Shown piece after piece: positions 25,086 to 32,530 of a stretch of 45,544 nucleotides of DNA. Each line of letters opens with the position of its first letter. Positions within the stretch are counted from its first letter, which is position 1. The stretch comes from Stenotrophomonas acidaminiphila. GTDB lineage: Bacteria > Pseudomonadota > Gammaproteobacteria > Xanthomonadales > Xanthomonadaceae. The DNA lies in assembly GCF_001431595.1 (NCBI RefSeq), contig NZ_LDJO01000040.1, forward strand, positions 1 to 45,544, written 5' to 3'. Under the pieces are notes generated by a model that saw nothing but the letters and a program-made list of their open reading frames with translations, was not told where the DNA came from and did no database searches. Both the position numbers and the translations under genes were made by a program.

Positions 25086-26504
25086 TCAGCAGGGCGCCTC
25101 CGCGCCGCGCCGGTAGTACCACCACCAGGTCACGGCCAGGCAGGTGATGTAGAAGGCGATGAAGCCGTACAGCGCCATGTCCGGGCTGCCGGTCAAGGTG
25201 ATGGACGAGCCGTAGCTCTTGGGGATGAAGAAGCCGCCATAGGCGCCGATGGCCCCGGAAAAGCCGACCACGGCGGCCGACTCGATCCCGGCCTGGCGGC
25301 TGGCGTCGGCCTTGCCCTGCGCATCGGCACCGGCCGACAGGCGTTCGTGCAGGGTGCGGAAGATCACCGGGATCATGCGGAAGGTGGTGCCGTTGCCGAT
25401 GCCGCTGAGCACGAACAGCGCCATGAACGCGGCCAGGAAGCCGAAGAAGTTGCCGCCCTGGCCCTTGTCGGGCAGGAAGTGCAGCACCCCGAACACCGCC
25501 GCGACCATCAGCGCGAACACCCAGAAGGTCAGCCGCGCCCCGCCCCAGCGGTCGGCCAGGCTGCCGCCGACCGAGCGCATCAGCGCGCCGAGCAGCGGGC
25601 CGATGAAGGCGTAGGTCATCGGGTTCACGTCCGGGAACTGGCTCTTGACCAGCATCGGGAAACCGGCGGAGAAGCCGATGTACGAGCCGAACGTGCCGAT
25701 GTACAGCCAGCACATCAGCCAGTTGTGCTTGCGGCGGAAGATCACCGCCTGCTCGGTGAACGAGGAGCGCACGCTGGTCAGGTCGTTCATGCCGAACCAC
25801 GCGGCCAAGGCGGCCAGCGCGATGGCCGGCACCCAGATGAAGCCTGCGTTCTGCAGGAACAGGTGGCCACTGCCGTCGACCAGCGCCTGCGGCGGCCCGG
25901 CCAGCGTGCCCAATGCGCCTACGGTGATGACCAGCGGCACCACCGCCTGCGCCACCGACACGCCGACGTTGCCGAGCCCGGCGTTCAGGCCCAGCGCCAG
26001 TCCCTGCTTCTGCTTGGGATAGAAGAAGGAGATGTTGGACATCGACGAGGAAAAGTTGGCGCCGCCGAAGCCGCACAGGATCGCGATCAGCACGAATACC
26101 CAGTACGGCGTGGCCGGGTCCTGCACCGCGAAGCCGAGCCACAGCGTGGGCAGCAGCAGCGAGGCGGTGGACAGCGCGGTCCAGCGGCGCCCGCCGAAGA
26201 TCGGGATCACGAACGAATACGCCACGCGCAGGGTGGCGCCGGACAGGCTGGGCAGCGCCACCAGCCAGAACAGCTGGTCGGTGCTGAAGTCGAAGCCGAT
26301 GCGCGGCAGGCTGATCGACACCGCCGAGAACAGCACCCAGACCGAGAAGGCCAGCAACAGTGCCGGGATCGAGATCACCAGGTTGCGCGTGGCAACCCGC
26401 CGTCCCGTGCGCTCCCAGTAGCCGGCGTCCTCCGGCTGCCAGTCGCCGATGGTCCGGCCGGGACCTGCGTTGCTGCGTTGTATCACTTCGCTACCGGCGG
26501 TCAT
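25086..26504 (-). CDS. narK: NarK nitrate/nitrite antiporter
   Basis: A 472-aa MFS transporter closely following the E. coli NarK/NarU pattern: GDWQPEDAGYWERTGRRVATRNLVISIPALLLAF at the N-terminus, PSLSGATLRVAYSFVIPIFGGRRWTA, and the nitrate signature CGFGGANFSSSMSNISFFYPKQKQGLALGLNAGLGNVG. I start at ATG 26504 with GGAG eight bases upstream; the upstream TTG at 26516 is less likely. It exchanges nitrate for nitrite across the inner membrane. It is the first nar gene, and an FNR-type box lies about 106 bp upstream. Confidence 0.95.
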   Translation of the reverse strand: MTAGSEVIQRSNAGPGRTIGDWQPEDAGYWERTGRRVATRNLVISIPALLLAFSVWVLFSAVSISLPRIGFDFSTDQLFWLVALPSLSGATLRVAYSFVIPIFGGRRWTALSTASLLLPTLWLGFAVQDPATPYWVFVLIAILCGFGGANFSSSMSNISFFYPKQKQGLALGLNAGLGNVGVSVAQAVVPLVITVGALGTLAGPPQALVDGSGHLFLQNAGFIWVPAIALAALAAWFGMNDLTSVRSSFTEQAVIFRRKHNWLMCWLYIGTFGSYIGFSAGFPMLVKSQFPDVNPMTYAFIGPLLGALMRSVGGSLADRWGGARLTFWVFALMVAAVFGVLHFLPDKGQGGNFFGFLAAFMALFVLSGIGNGTTFRMIPVIFRTLHERLSAGADAQGKADASRQAGIESAAVVGFSGAIGAYGGFFIPKSYGSSITLTGSPDMALYGFIAFYITCLAVTWWWYYRRGAEAPC

Positions 26505-26603
26505 GCATGGCTCCAAGGCTGCAGGATGACGACGTGTAGGTACAAAGATTCAGGCAGTACCTGTCTGGTCCGCGATTAGGCCAGCAGGCGGGTCGAGCCG
26601 GTT

Positions 26604-26617
26604 TTGATTTCGATCAA
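26604..26617. promoter_or_regulatory. Perfect FNR/ANR box upstream of narK-narGHJI
   Basis: TTGAT-TTCG-ATCAA is an exact FNR/ANR consensus palindrome. Its centre is 106 bp upstream of the narK ATG on the minus strand. If it acts from the usual -41.5 position, transcription would start near 26569, leaving a leader of about 65 nt. Anaerobic activation of narK-narGHJI is the natural reading. Confidence 0.88.
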
Positions 26618-26641
26618 TCCACGCCGGTTTTCGATCTCTCC

Positions 26642-26655
26642 ATGACAAATGTCAA
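26642..26655. promoter_or_regulatory. DNR/NNR-like half-matching box
   Basis: On the minus strand this reads TTGAC-ATTT-GTCAT, one base from the TTGAC-N4-GTCAA palindrome used by DNR/NNR-type Crp-Fnr regulators. It lies 38 bp upstream of the perfect FNR box and overlaps the stop codon of the preceding gene. It could be a second site for an FNR paralogue. Confidence 0.45.
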
Positions 26656-27008
26656 GCCGAAGGCTTGACCGGGCGTACTGCATCACGCCGCCGCATGCTG
26701 TCGCGCACGTCCACATCCAGCTGCAAACGCACGCTGTCGCTGCCGGTGCTCGATTCGAAACAGATCCCTTCACGGCTCGGCAGACGGGCCTGCAGTTCCC
26801 GCACCGCATCAATCGGCAGCGCCACCTGGCAATCACCGGCCGTGGCGGAAATGACGGCAGCGCCCGCATTCAGGCGCAACGCCAACGACCAGCCCGCACC
26901 GTCGCCGAGTCGCAGCGTATCGGTCACCGTCCCACCAGCCAGCAGGTGCGCCAGTTCATCTTCATCCACGCGCAGACGCAGCGACTGCTGCCGGAACTGG
27001 ATCTTCAC
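26652..27008 (-). CDS. Conserved hypothetical protein, DUF7009-like
   Basis: A 118-aa protein starting with GTG at 27008, which overlaps the mobA stop (GTGA). The N-terminus KIQFRQQSLRLRVDEDELAHLLAGGTVTDTLRLG resembles small proteins found beside moaD/moaE and nitrate reductase genes (family DUF7009, recognised from memory, not searched). Alternating beta-strand pattern, no signal peptide, no membrane helix and no cysteine cluster. Position between mobA and narK suggests a part in cofactor delivery or nitrate reductase assembly, but no function is established. Confidence 0.7.
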   Translation of the reverse strand: MKIQFRQQSLRLRVDEDELAHLLAGGTVTDTLRLGDGAGWSLALRLNAGAAVISATAGDCQVALPIDAVRELQARLPSREGICFESSTGSDSVRLQLDVDVRDSMRRRDAVRPVKPSA

Positions 27009-27574
27009 GATGCGGCCTCCTGCCATTGCACCGGCGTATTGCAGTTGAACAGGCAGGCCTCGTCGCCGGGCGCCAACGGCAGCCGCCGCGTGGCCAGGCG
27101 CTGCTGCAGGGCATGCAGCGAACGCGGGCCATGCGGGTCGGCGAGCATCGCCGCGAGCAGTGCGCGGCAGTCCGCATCGATATCCAGCAGCATCGGCAAT
27201 GGATGCCCGGCCAGCGCCGTGCAGCCGCCGCGGTGCACTGCGTGCAGCCGCTGCAGCAGCGCAGGGGCCAGCCGCGGCATGTCCACCGCCACCACCCAGG
27301 CCGGCCCGTCGGGCATCGCCATCGCCACGCTGTACAGCCCGCCCAGCGGGCCACAATGCGCGATCCGGTCGGGAATGCCGGCGAAGGCCGGATACGCACC
27401 ACTGACCCAGACCCGCTGCGCGCCCGCCTGGCGCAGCAGTCCGCGCATGTGTTCCAGCAAGGTGCGCCCGTGCCAGGGCAGCAGCGCCTTGTCACGGCCC
27501 ATGCGGCTGGAGCGGCCGCCGGCCAGCACGATGCCGGCCGGCGCTGGCCGGCTAATCGGCGTGATCGTGGCCAT
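27005..27574 (-). CDS. mobA: Molybdenum cofactor guanylyltransferase MobA
   Basis: A 189-aa nucleotidyltransferase that attaches GMP to Mo-molybdopterin, forming the MGD cofactor of NarG. The signature loop GIVLAGGRSSRMGRDKALLPW is near the N-terminus; GPLGGLYSVAMAM and VVAVDMPRLAP give the GTP and metal-binding segments. ATG 27574 overlaps the moaE end by 23 bp; an in-frame ATG at 27595 is an alternative. The protein is slightly short for the family, but all core motifs are present. Confidence 0.94.
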   Translation of the reverse strand: MATITPISRPAPAGIVLAGGRSSRMGRDKALLPWHGRTLLEHMRGLLRQAGAQRVWVSGAYPAFAGIPDRIAHCGPLGGLYSVAMAMPDGPAWVVAVDMPRLAPALLQRLHAVHRGGCTALAGHPLPMLLDIDADCRALLAAMLADPHGPRSLHALQQRLATRRLPLAPGDEACLFNCNTPVQWQEAAS

Positions 27575-28043
27575 GCGCCGCGTCGCCTTCGCCATGGCAC
27601 AACGCGCAGCCTTCGCTCCACTGGCTGTCGCCGTCCTCGTAATGTTCCTGCTTCCAGATCGGGCAGCGGTGCTTCACCGCCTCGATCAACTGCCGGCAGG
27701 CGCGGAACGCCTCGTCGCGGTGCGGGCTGCCGGCGGCGACCACCACCGCCACCTCGCCCACCGCCAGCCGTCCGCGGGCGTGCGCCACGTACAGCTTCAC
27801 GCGCGGGCCGAAGGCGGCCTCCACCTCCGCGGCCAGGCGCTGGAACTCGTTCAGCACCAGCGGCTCGAACAGGTCGTAGGTGATGCCGCGCACCGCGCGC
27901 CCCTGGTTGAGGTCGCGCACCTTGCCGATGAACACGTCGATGCCGCCGAAGCCCGGATCGGATACCGCGGCGATCGCCTCGGCCGGGTCGATGGCGGCGC
28001 TGGCGCGGTCCAGCACCTTGCCGATGAACACGTCGTTGCCCAT
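27552..28043 (-). CDS. moaE: Molybdopterin synthase catalytic subunit MoaE
   Basis: A 163-aa subunit that, with thiocarboxylated MoaD, converts cPMP to molybdopterin. Conserved blocks: GGIDVFIGKVRDLNQGR, LVLNEFQRLAAEV, HARGRLAVGEVAVVVAAGSPHRDEAFRACRQLIEAVKHRCPIWKQEHYEDG, including the active-site Lys residues. After the conserved core it has a Cys/His-rich tail (GCALCHGEGDAAHGHDHAD) not found in E. coli MoaE. ATG 28043 is chosen over an in-frame GTG at 28055. The next gene upstream, moaD, ends 1 bp before it. Confidence 0.95.
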   Translation of the reverse strand: MGNDVFIGKVLDRASAAIDPAEAIAAVSDPGFGGIDVFIGKVRDLNQGRAVRGITYDLFEPLVLNEFQRLAAEVEAAFGPRVKLYVAHARGRLAVGEVAVVVAAGSPHRDEAFRACRQLIEAVKHRCPIWKQEHYEDGDSQWSEGCALCHGEGDAAHGHDHAD

Positions 28044-28044
28044 C

Positions 28045-28305
28045 TCAACCTCCACTCACCGGCGGCAGGATCGCCACGCGGCCATCTTCGGGCAGCCGCT
28101 CGTGCTCGCGCAGCACGCTCTGCTGGTCGGCGAACACCGAGTAGTCCAGCAGGCCGGCGCGGAACTGCGGCCAGCGCTGCGGCAGCAGCGTGCGCAGCGC
28201 CTGGCGCAGGTCGGCCACGTGGTCGCCGGCCACGGCCACCACGATCTCACGCGAAGCATCCAGCTCGGAGAAGGCACCGAACAACTGCAGGTTCACCTGT
28301 TTCAT
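28045..28305 (-). CDS. moaD: Molybdopterin synthase sulfur carrier subunit MoaD
   Basis: An 86-aa beta-grasp, ubiquitin-like sulfur carrier. It ends in the required Gly-Gly (ILPPVSGG), which is adenylated and thiocarboxylated before sulfur transfer to cPMP on MoaE. It opens with VNLQLFGAFSELDASREIVV as in the family. Its ATG overlaps the moeA stop by 4 bp (ATGA). Confidence 0.94.
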   Translation of the reverse strand: MKQVNLQLFGAFSELDASREIVVAVAGDHVADLRQALRTLLPQRWPQFRAGLLDYSVFADQQSVLREHERLPEDGRVAILPPVSGG

Positions 28306-29567
28306 GACGGCACTCCGCCCATCAGCTGCACCGGGTCGTGGTGCCCGGGACCCTGCACGCGCACGTGGGTGCCGGCCGCGGCGAGGCCGGCGTCGCCTTC
28401 CAGCACCGCCCAGGCATTGGCGTGCAGCATCGACATCAGGCGGAACGATTCCTGCCCGGCCAGCAGCCGCACGCCCAGTTGCCCGCGTTCATCCACCTCG
28501 ACCCGCGCGCGCGCATGGAAGCGCAGGCCCGGTGGCTTGCGCGCATCGGCCAGCAGCGGCAGGTACAGCGCCGGCTCCGCGTCCATGCCAAGCATCCTGC
28601 GCAGCACCGGCTCGACGAAGAAGCGCTGGCCGACCGCCGCCGACACCGGGTTGCCGGGCAGCCCGAAGTACAACGCACCGTCGGCCAGCACCGCGAACAG
28701 CAGCGGCTTGCCCGGGCGGATGGCCACCTTGTGGAAAACGATGCGCGCGCCACGGGCACGCAGTGCATCGGGGATGAAATCGTAGCGGCCCTGCGACACC
28801 GCGCCGGTACTCACCAGCACCCGCGCACCGGCCGCCAGCGCCTGGTCCAGCACCGCATCGAAGGCGGCCACGTCGTCGCCGACCGTGCCCTGCCACGCTA
28901 CCTGCGCACCGGCCGCGCGCAGGCGGCCGACCAGATAGGGCCGGTTGCTGTCGCGGATCTGTCCGGAGTCCAGCGCCTGCGCCGCATCGGTGACCAGTTC
29001 CTTGCCGGTGGCGATCACTGCGGCCTGCGGCCGCGCGGCGACCGCCAGTTCGCCCACGCCGATGGCATGCAGCAGGGTGCAGGCGTTGAGATCCAGGCGC
29101 TGGCCGGCGCACAGCACGCGCTCGCCTTCGGCCACGTCCTCGCCGCGCAGGCGCACGTGCTGGCCGGGCCTGACCTGCGCGCCCAGTGCGATGCGGGTGG
29201 GCCTGCCGTCGTGACTGTCGAGGAGGGTGACCTGTTCGACCGGCACCACGCTGTCCAGCCCGACGGGCATGCGCGCACCGGTCATGATTTCCCATGCGCC
29301 GCCAGCGTCCCGCGCGGCGGCGCTGCCGGGGTCGCCGGCCGCCTGCCAACCCTGTACGGAAAACTCCGTGCCGGCGGCGAGCGGCGTGCCGCCGGCATGC
29401 AGGGCGAAGCCGTCCATCGCCGAATTGTCGAACGGCGGCAGCGACTGCGCGCTGAGCACATCGCTGGCCAGCACCCGCCCTTCGGCCCGTTCCAGCGGTA
29501 CCCGTTCGGGCGGCAGCGGCACGGCGGCGTCGAGCAGGTGCCGCAGCGCTTCGTCATAGGCGATCAT
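28302..29567 (-). CDS. moeA: Molybdopterin molybdenumtransferase MoeA
   Basis: A 421-aa enzyme that inserts molybdate into adenylylated molybdopterin. Domain order is typical: N-terminal RVLASDVLSAQSLPPFDNSAMDGFALHA, the beta-barrel with MTGARMPVGLDSVVPVEQV, the MoCF-binding domain with VSTGAVSQGRYDFIPDALR (STG instead of the more usual SGG) and KVAIRPGKPLLFAVL plus FGLPGNPVSA, then the C-terminal barrel. ATG 29567 overlaps the stop of the moaCB gene (ATGA). Confidence 0.94.
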   Translation of the reverse strand: MIAYDEALRHLLDAAVPLPPERVPLERAEGRVLASDVLSAQSLPPFDNSAMDGFALHAGGTPLAAGTEFSVQGWQAAGDPGSAAARDAGGAWEIMTGARMPVGLDSVVPVEQVTLLDSHDGRPTRIALGAQVRPGQHVRLRGEDVAEGERVLCAGQRLDLNACTLLHAIGVGELAVAARPQAAVIATGKELVTDAAQALDSGQIRDSNRPYLVGRLRAAGAQVAWQGTVGDDVAAFDAVLDQALAAGARVLVSTGAVSQGRYDFIPDALRARGARIVFHKVAIRPGKPLLFAVLADGALYFGLPGNPVSAAVGQRFFVEPVLRRMLGMDAEPALYLPLLADARKPPGLRFHARARVEVDERGQLGVRLLAGQESFRLMSMLHANAWAVLEGDAGLAAAGTHVRVQGPGHHDPVQLMGGVPS

Positions 29568-30583
29568 GCCGCGCTCCCGTGGCCAGCGCCGCCCGCCATA
29601 GCCAGTGCGTGGCCCAGCACCGGCGCGAGGATGTCCAGGCACTGCGCCGCCGCGCGCGGGCTGCCCGGCAGCGCGAACACCAGCATGCCGTCCAGCTGCA
29701 CCACCTCGGCGCGGCTGAGCCAGGCCATCGGCGTGTGCTGCGCGCTGAGCGCACGCAGCATCTGCGCCAGCCCGTCCACGCGGCGCGCGCCCAGCGACTG
29801 CAACGCCTCCGGCGCCAGATCGCGCGGCCCCAGCCCGGTGCCGCCAGTGCACAGGCACAGGCGCACGCCGGCAGCGGCCAGCGCGCGCAGGCGACCGGCA
29901 AGCGGCTCGACGCCGTCGGGCAGCAGCTCCGTGGCCACGACATCGCCCCCCAGCGCCTGCAGTCCGGCAACCAGGCGCGGGCCGGATTCATCGTCGTAGA
30001 TGCCCTGGCTGGCGCGGTCGCTCAGAGTCAGCACCGCGCACGCGGCGCCGCCCAGGCCCTGCGGCGGGCGTGGCCTGAAGCGGGCCCGCTCGGCCTCGTC
30101 CATGCCGTCGGGGTGCAGCCACAGGCCCTTCTTGCCGCCTTCCTTGAACAGCAGGCGGATGCCCTCGATGCGCAGCGCCGGCTCCACCGGCTTACTCAGG
30201 TCGTACAGGGTCAGCAGGGCCGCGTTGACCCCGGCCAGCGCCTCCATCTCCACGCCGGTGCGCGCTTCGCTCGCGCACTCGCACCACACCCGGATCGCCT
30301 GCCGCTCCGGCACCGGCGCGCAGTACACGTGCACCAGCTCCAGCGGCAGCGGGTGGCACAGCGGCATCAGTGCCGAGGCCATCTTCGCGCCCTGCAGGCC
30401 GGCGATCTCGGCCATCACCAGCGCATCGCCCTTGGGCAGGCGGCGCTCGACGATCAGTGGGTAGGCCACCGGCCCGGCGTGCAGTTCGCCCACCGCCACC
30501 GCACGGCGGCGGGTAACGCGCTTGTCGCGGACATCGGCCATGTGGAAAGCCGCATTCATCTGACCACTCATCGTGTTGCTCAT
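29564..30583 (-). CDS. moaCB: Bifunctional MoaC/MoaB molybdenum cofactor protein (fusion)
   Basis: A 339-aa two-domain fusion. Residues about 10-165 are MoaC, the cPMP synthase that follows MoaA (MADVRDKRVTRRRAVAVGEL, KMASALMPLCHPLPLELVHV, CECASEARTGVEMEALAGVNAALLTLYDLSKPVEP, KEGGKKGLW). After a short linker, residues about 180-330 are a MoaB/MogA adenylyltransferase domain (AVLTLSDRASQGIYDDESGPRL, LCTGGTGLGPRDLAPEA, FALPGSPRAAAQCLDIL). ATG 30583 overlaps the moaA stop; ATG 30571 is an in-frame alternative. The fusion joins an early and a late step of the pathway in one protein; it is known from xanthomonads. Confidence 0.94.
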   Translation of the reverse strand: MSNTMSGQMNAAFHMADVRDKRVTRRRAVAVGELHAGPVAYPLIVERRLPKGDALVMAEIAGLQGAKMASALMPLCHPLPLELVHVYCAPVPERQAIRVWCECASEARTGVEMEALAGVNAALLTLYDLSKPVEPALRIEGIRLLFKEGGKKGLWLHPDGMDEAERARFRPRPPQGLGGAACAVLTLSDRASQGIYDDESGPRLVAGLQALGGDVVATELLPDGVEPLAGRLRALAAAGVRLCLCTGGTGLGPRDLAPEALQSLGARRVDGLAQMLRALSAQHTPMAWLSRAEVVQLDGMLVFALPGSPRAAAQCLDILAPVLGHALAMAGGAGHGSAA

Positions 30584-31560
30584 CCTCCGATCGAGGCCAG
30601 GTGGGGGGTCAACCCGGTCCGGCCCTGGTGCAATCCGTGCCCGGCCGCCTTCAGGCCGAGTTGGGTGGTGATGCGCGCCAGCAGCGCGTCGTGGTCGGCG
30701 TCGGATTGCAGCAACGGCCGCAGCGCCACCCCGAAATCGCCGAACAGGCACAGCCGCAGGTCGCCGCGGGCGGTGACCCGCAGGCGGTTGCAGCCGGCGC
30801 AGAAATCGCGCGAGTACGGCGCGATGATGCCGATGCTGCCGCGATAGGCCGGGTGCACGTACTCGCGCGCCGGCCCGGCGTCGGCGGCGCGCGGGCGCAG
30901 GCTCCAGCCGGCGGCCTGCAGCTGCTCCACCAGCACGTCGGCGCGCAGGTGGTGGCGCTGGAAATAGTCGCCGTTGTCGCCGGTGCGCATCAGTTCGATG
31001 AAGCGCACGCTCAGCGCGCGCTCACGCAGGTACTCCATCCACGCCGGCAGCTCGTCGTCGTTGCGGTCACGCAGCAGCACCGCGTTGAGCTTGACCGACT
31101 GCAGGCCCAGCGCCTGCGCCATCGCGATGCCTTCGAGCACCTCCGGCAACCGGTCGTGGCCGGTGATGGCGTGGAAGCGCTCGCGCTGCAGGCTGTCCAC
31201 GCTCACGTTGAGCGCGGTCAGCCCGGCCTGGTACCAGTCCGGCAGGTAGCGCGGCAACCGGGTGCCGTTGGTGGTGATGGCGACCTTGCGGATGCCCGGC
31301 ACCCGAGCCACCGTGGCGATGATCCGGGTCAGGTCCCTGCGCAGGCTCGGCTCGCCGCCGGTCAGGCGGATCTTGTGCATGCCCAGGGTGGCGAACGCGC
31401 GTACCAGCCGGGCGATCTCATCCACCGCCAGGAAGCGCGGCCGCCCGTCGGCGTGGTAACCGTCGGGCAGGCAATAGCTGCAACGGAAGTTGCATGCCTC
31501 GGTGAGCGACAGCCGCAGGTAGGGGAAGCTGCGACCGAAGCCGTCGGTGAGCTGGCTCAT
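30580..31560 (-). CDS. moaA: GTP 3',8-cyclase MoaA
   Basis: A 326-aa radical SAM enzyme that starts molybdopterin synthesis from GTP. The SAM cluster motif CNFRCSYC is at C23, C27 and C30, followed by RLTGGEPSLRRDL. The C-terminal second [4Fe-4S] cluster is FCAGCNRLRVTARGDLRLCLFGD, and the chain ends in the conserved Gly-Gly (LASIGG) needed for activity. ATG 31560 is chosen because MSQLTDGFGRSFPYLRLSLTEACN matches family N-termini. It heads the molybdenum cofactor operon, with an FNR-like box about 102 bp upstream. Confidence 0.96.
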   Translation of the reverse strand: MSQLTDGFGRSFPYLRLSLTEACNFRCSYCLPDGYHADGRPRFLAVDEIARLVRAFATLGMHKIRLTGGEPSLRRDLTRIIATVARVPGIRKVAITTNGTRLPRYLPDWYQAGLTALNVSVDSLQRERFHAITGHDRLPEVLEGIAMAQALGLQSVKLNAVLLRDRNDDELPAWMEYLRERALSVRFIELMRTGDNGDYFQRHHLRADVLVEQLQAAGWSLRPRAADAGPAREYVHPAYRGSIGIIAPYSRDFCAGCNRLRVTARGDLRLCLFGDFGVALRPLLQSDADHDALLARITTQLGLKAAGHGLHQGRTGLTPHLASIGG

Positions 31561-31655
31561 GGCGGTTCCACCGTCGTCCACTGGCCCGGTACGCCGGGAT
31601 ACTCCCACTTGCGTCAATGGGTTGCCAGCCTACCTTGTCGCACATCGGCGCCGAC

Positions 31656-31669
31656 ATGACATGGATCAA
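31656..31669. promoter_or_regulatory. FNR/DNR-like box between moaA and the divergent gene
   Basis: ATGAC-ATGG-ATCAA (TTGAT-CCAT-GTCAT on the minus strand) has one perfect FNR half-site and one near half-site. It is centred about 102 bp from the moaA ATG and 68 bp from the ATG of the divergent gene at 31730, so it could serve either promoter. Confidence 0.55.
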
Positions 31670-31729
31670 TCATGCGCCGGACAGGTATGGCAGCATGCCG
31701 CAACCGCGTTCTCTTACCGTGACGATGCC

Positions 31730-32134
31730 ATGATGCTGAGCGATTTCGATGGATTGCTGCGCGCCGCGCTGCAACAGGCCGAGCCGCAGCGCCTGCTGTT
31801 CGTGTTCGTGCGCGCGGAACTTCCCGAGTCCCCAAGCAGCGACCAGCACGCGCGCCATGCCGCCGGCGAGGGCGGCACGCTGGCGCCGGTGCTGTGCGTG
31901 GACAAGGCGCCGCGCGAAGTCGCCTCGTTCGCCGCGCTGGCGGCCGAATCCACCGCCACCGGCGTGGCGTGGGACCTGGTGTTCGTCGCCGCGCTGGAAG
32001 GCCGCGCCGGCGTCGCCCCGTCCTCCGACGAGGCGGCGCAGCCGCTGCGGCTGATGGTCAACGCGATCAATGACGGGCAGGTCAGCCGTTTCGCGGCCTT
32101 CGACCGCGCCGGCGAACCGGTCCAGTTCTACTGA
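31730..32134 (+). CDS. Conserved hypothetical protein (not a ribonucleotide reductase)
   Basis: A 134-aa soluble protein, with in-frame ATG codons at 31730 and 31733. Recognisable features are EPQRLLFVFVRAELP near the N-terminus, GEGGTLAPVLCVDKAPREVASFAALAAES in the middle, and RFAAFDRAGEPVQFY at the end. Similar proteins are, from memory, common in proteobacteria and sometimes labelled 'ribonucleotide reductase subunit alpha', but no such catalytic motif is present. It is divergent from moaA and shares the FNR-like box. Its stop overlaps the convergent gene by 7 bp. Function unknown. Confidence 0.8.
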   Translation: MMLSDFDGLLRAALQQAEPQRLLFVFVRAELPESPSSDQHARHAAGEGGTLAPVLCVDKAPREVASFAALAAESTATGVAWDLVFVAALEGRAGVAPSSDEAAQPLRLMVNAINDGQVSRFAAFDRAGEPVQFY

Positions 32135-32457
32135 GCCACCAGCTGCAGGGTCAGGAAGAAAACCACCAGCACCGTATTCAGGCCCCACACCACGGTCAGC
32201 CCGCGTGCGGCCACGCCGTAGTTGGGGTTGCGCGCGGAGGGTGCGGCGCGCCACACGGCCGGGATGATCCAGCCGGTATACAGCAGCAGCACCACGAACA
32301 GGCCCAGCAGCAGTTCGGTCATGCCTTGCGCCAGCGCCCACAGCGCCGCCGCCCACAGCAGGTTGCTGGGAATCACGCCCTGCAGCCAGAACACGCGCCA
32401 CAGGTGCGAGGGTGGAGACTTGCCATCCGGTGCGCTCATCGAAGTCGCTGCGGTCAT
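32128..32457 (-). CDS. Small three-helix membrane protein, function unknown
   Basis: A 109-aa protein with three predicted helices (about residues 22-45, 46-68 and 86-106), the last ending LVVFFLTLQLVAQ. ATG 32457 is the start; an in-frame Met lies six codons later. It lies 73 bp downstream of modE on the same strand and converges with the 31730 gene. I recognise no family and see no motif pointing to transport or catalysis. The molybdenum/nitrate context is the only clue. Confidence 0.7.
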   Translation of the reverse strand: MTAATSMSAPDGKSPPSHLWRVFWLQGVIPSNLLWAAALWALAQGMTELLLGLFVVLLLYTGWIIPAVWRAAPSARNPNYGVAARGLTVVWGLNTVLVVFFLTLQLVAQ

Positions 32458-32530
32458 GGTGCTCTGTCCCGTGTCATGCCTCGCGAGAGCTTGCGCCCAA
32501 TGCACGGGGCGGTCAAACCGGCCGCGCGGC

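Noticed and set aside
21257..25147. 1296-codon plus-strand open frame opposite narG
   Set aside because: A mirror of the GC-rich codon bias of narG; composition is unlike a real protein, and narG/narH are unambiguous on the other strand.
31730..32134. Annotation as ribonucleotide reductase alpha subunit
   Set aside because: The protein is 134 aa and lacks any of the cysteine, finger-loop or nucleotide-binding motifs of that enzyme.
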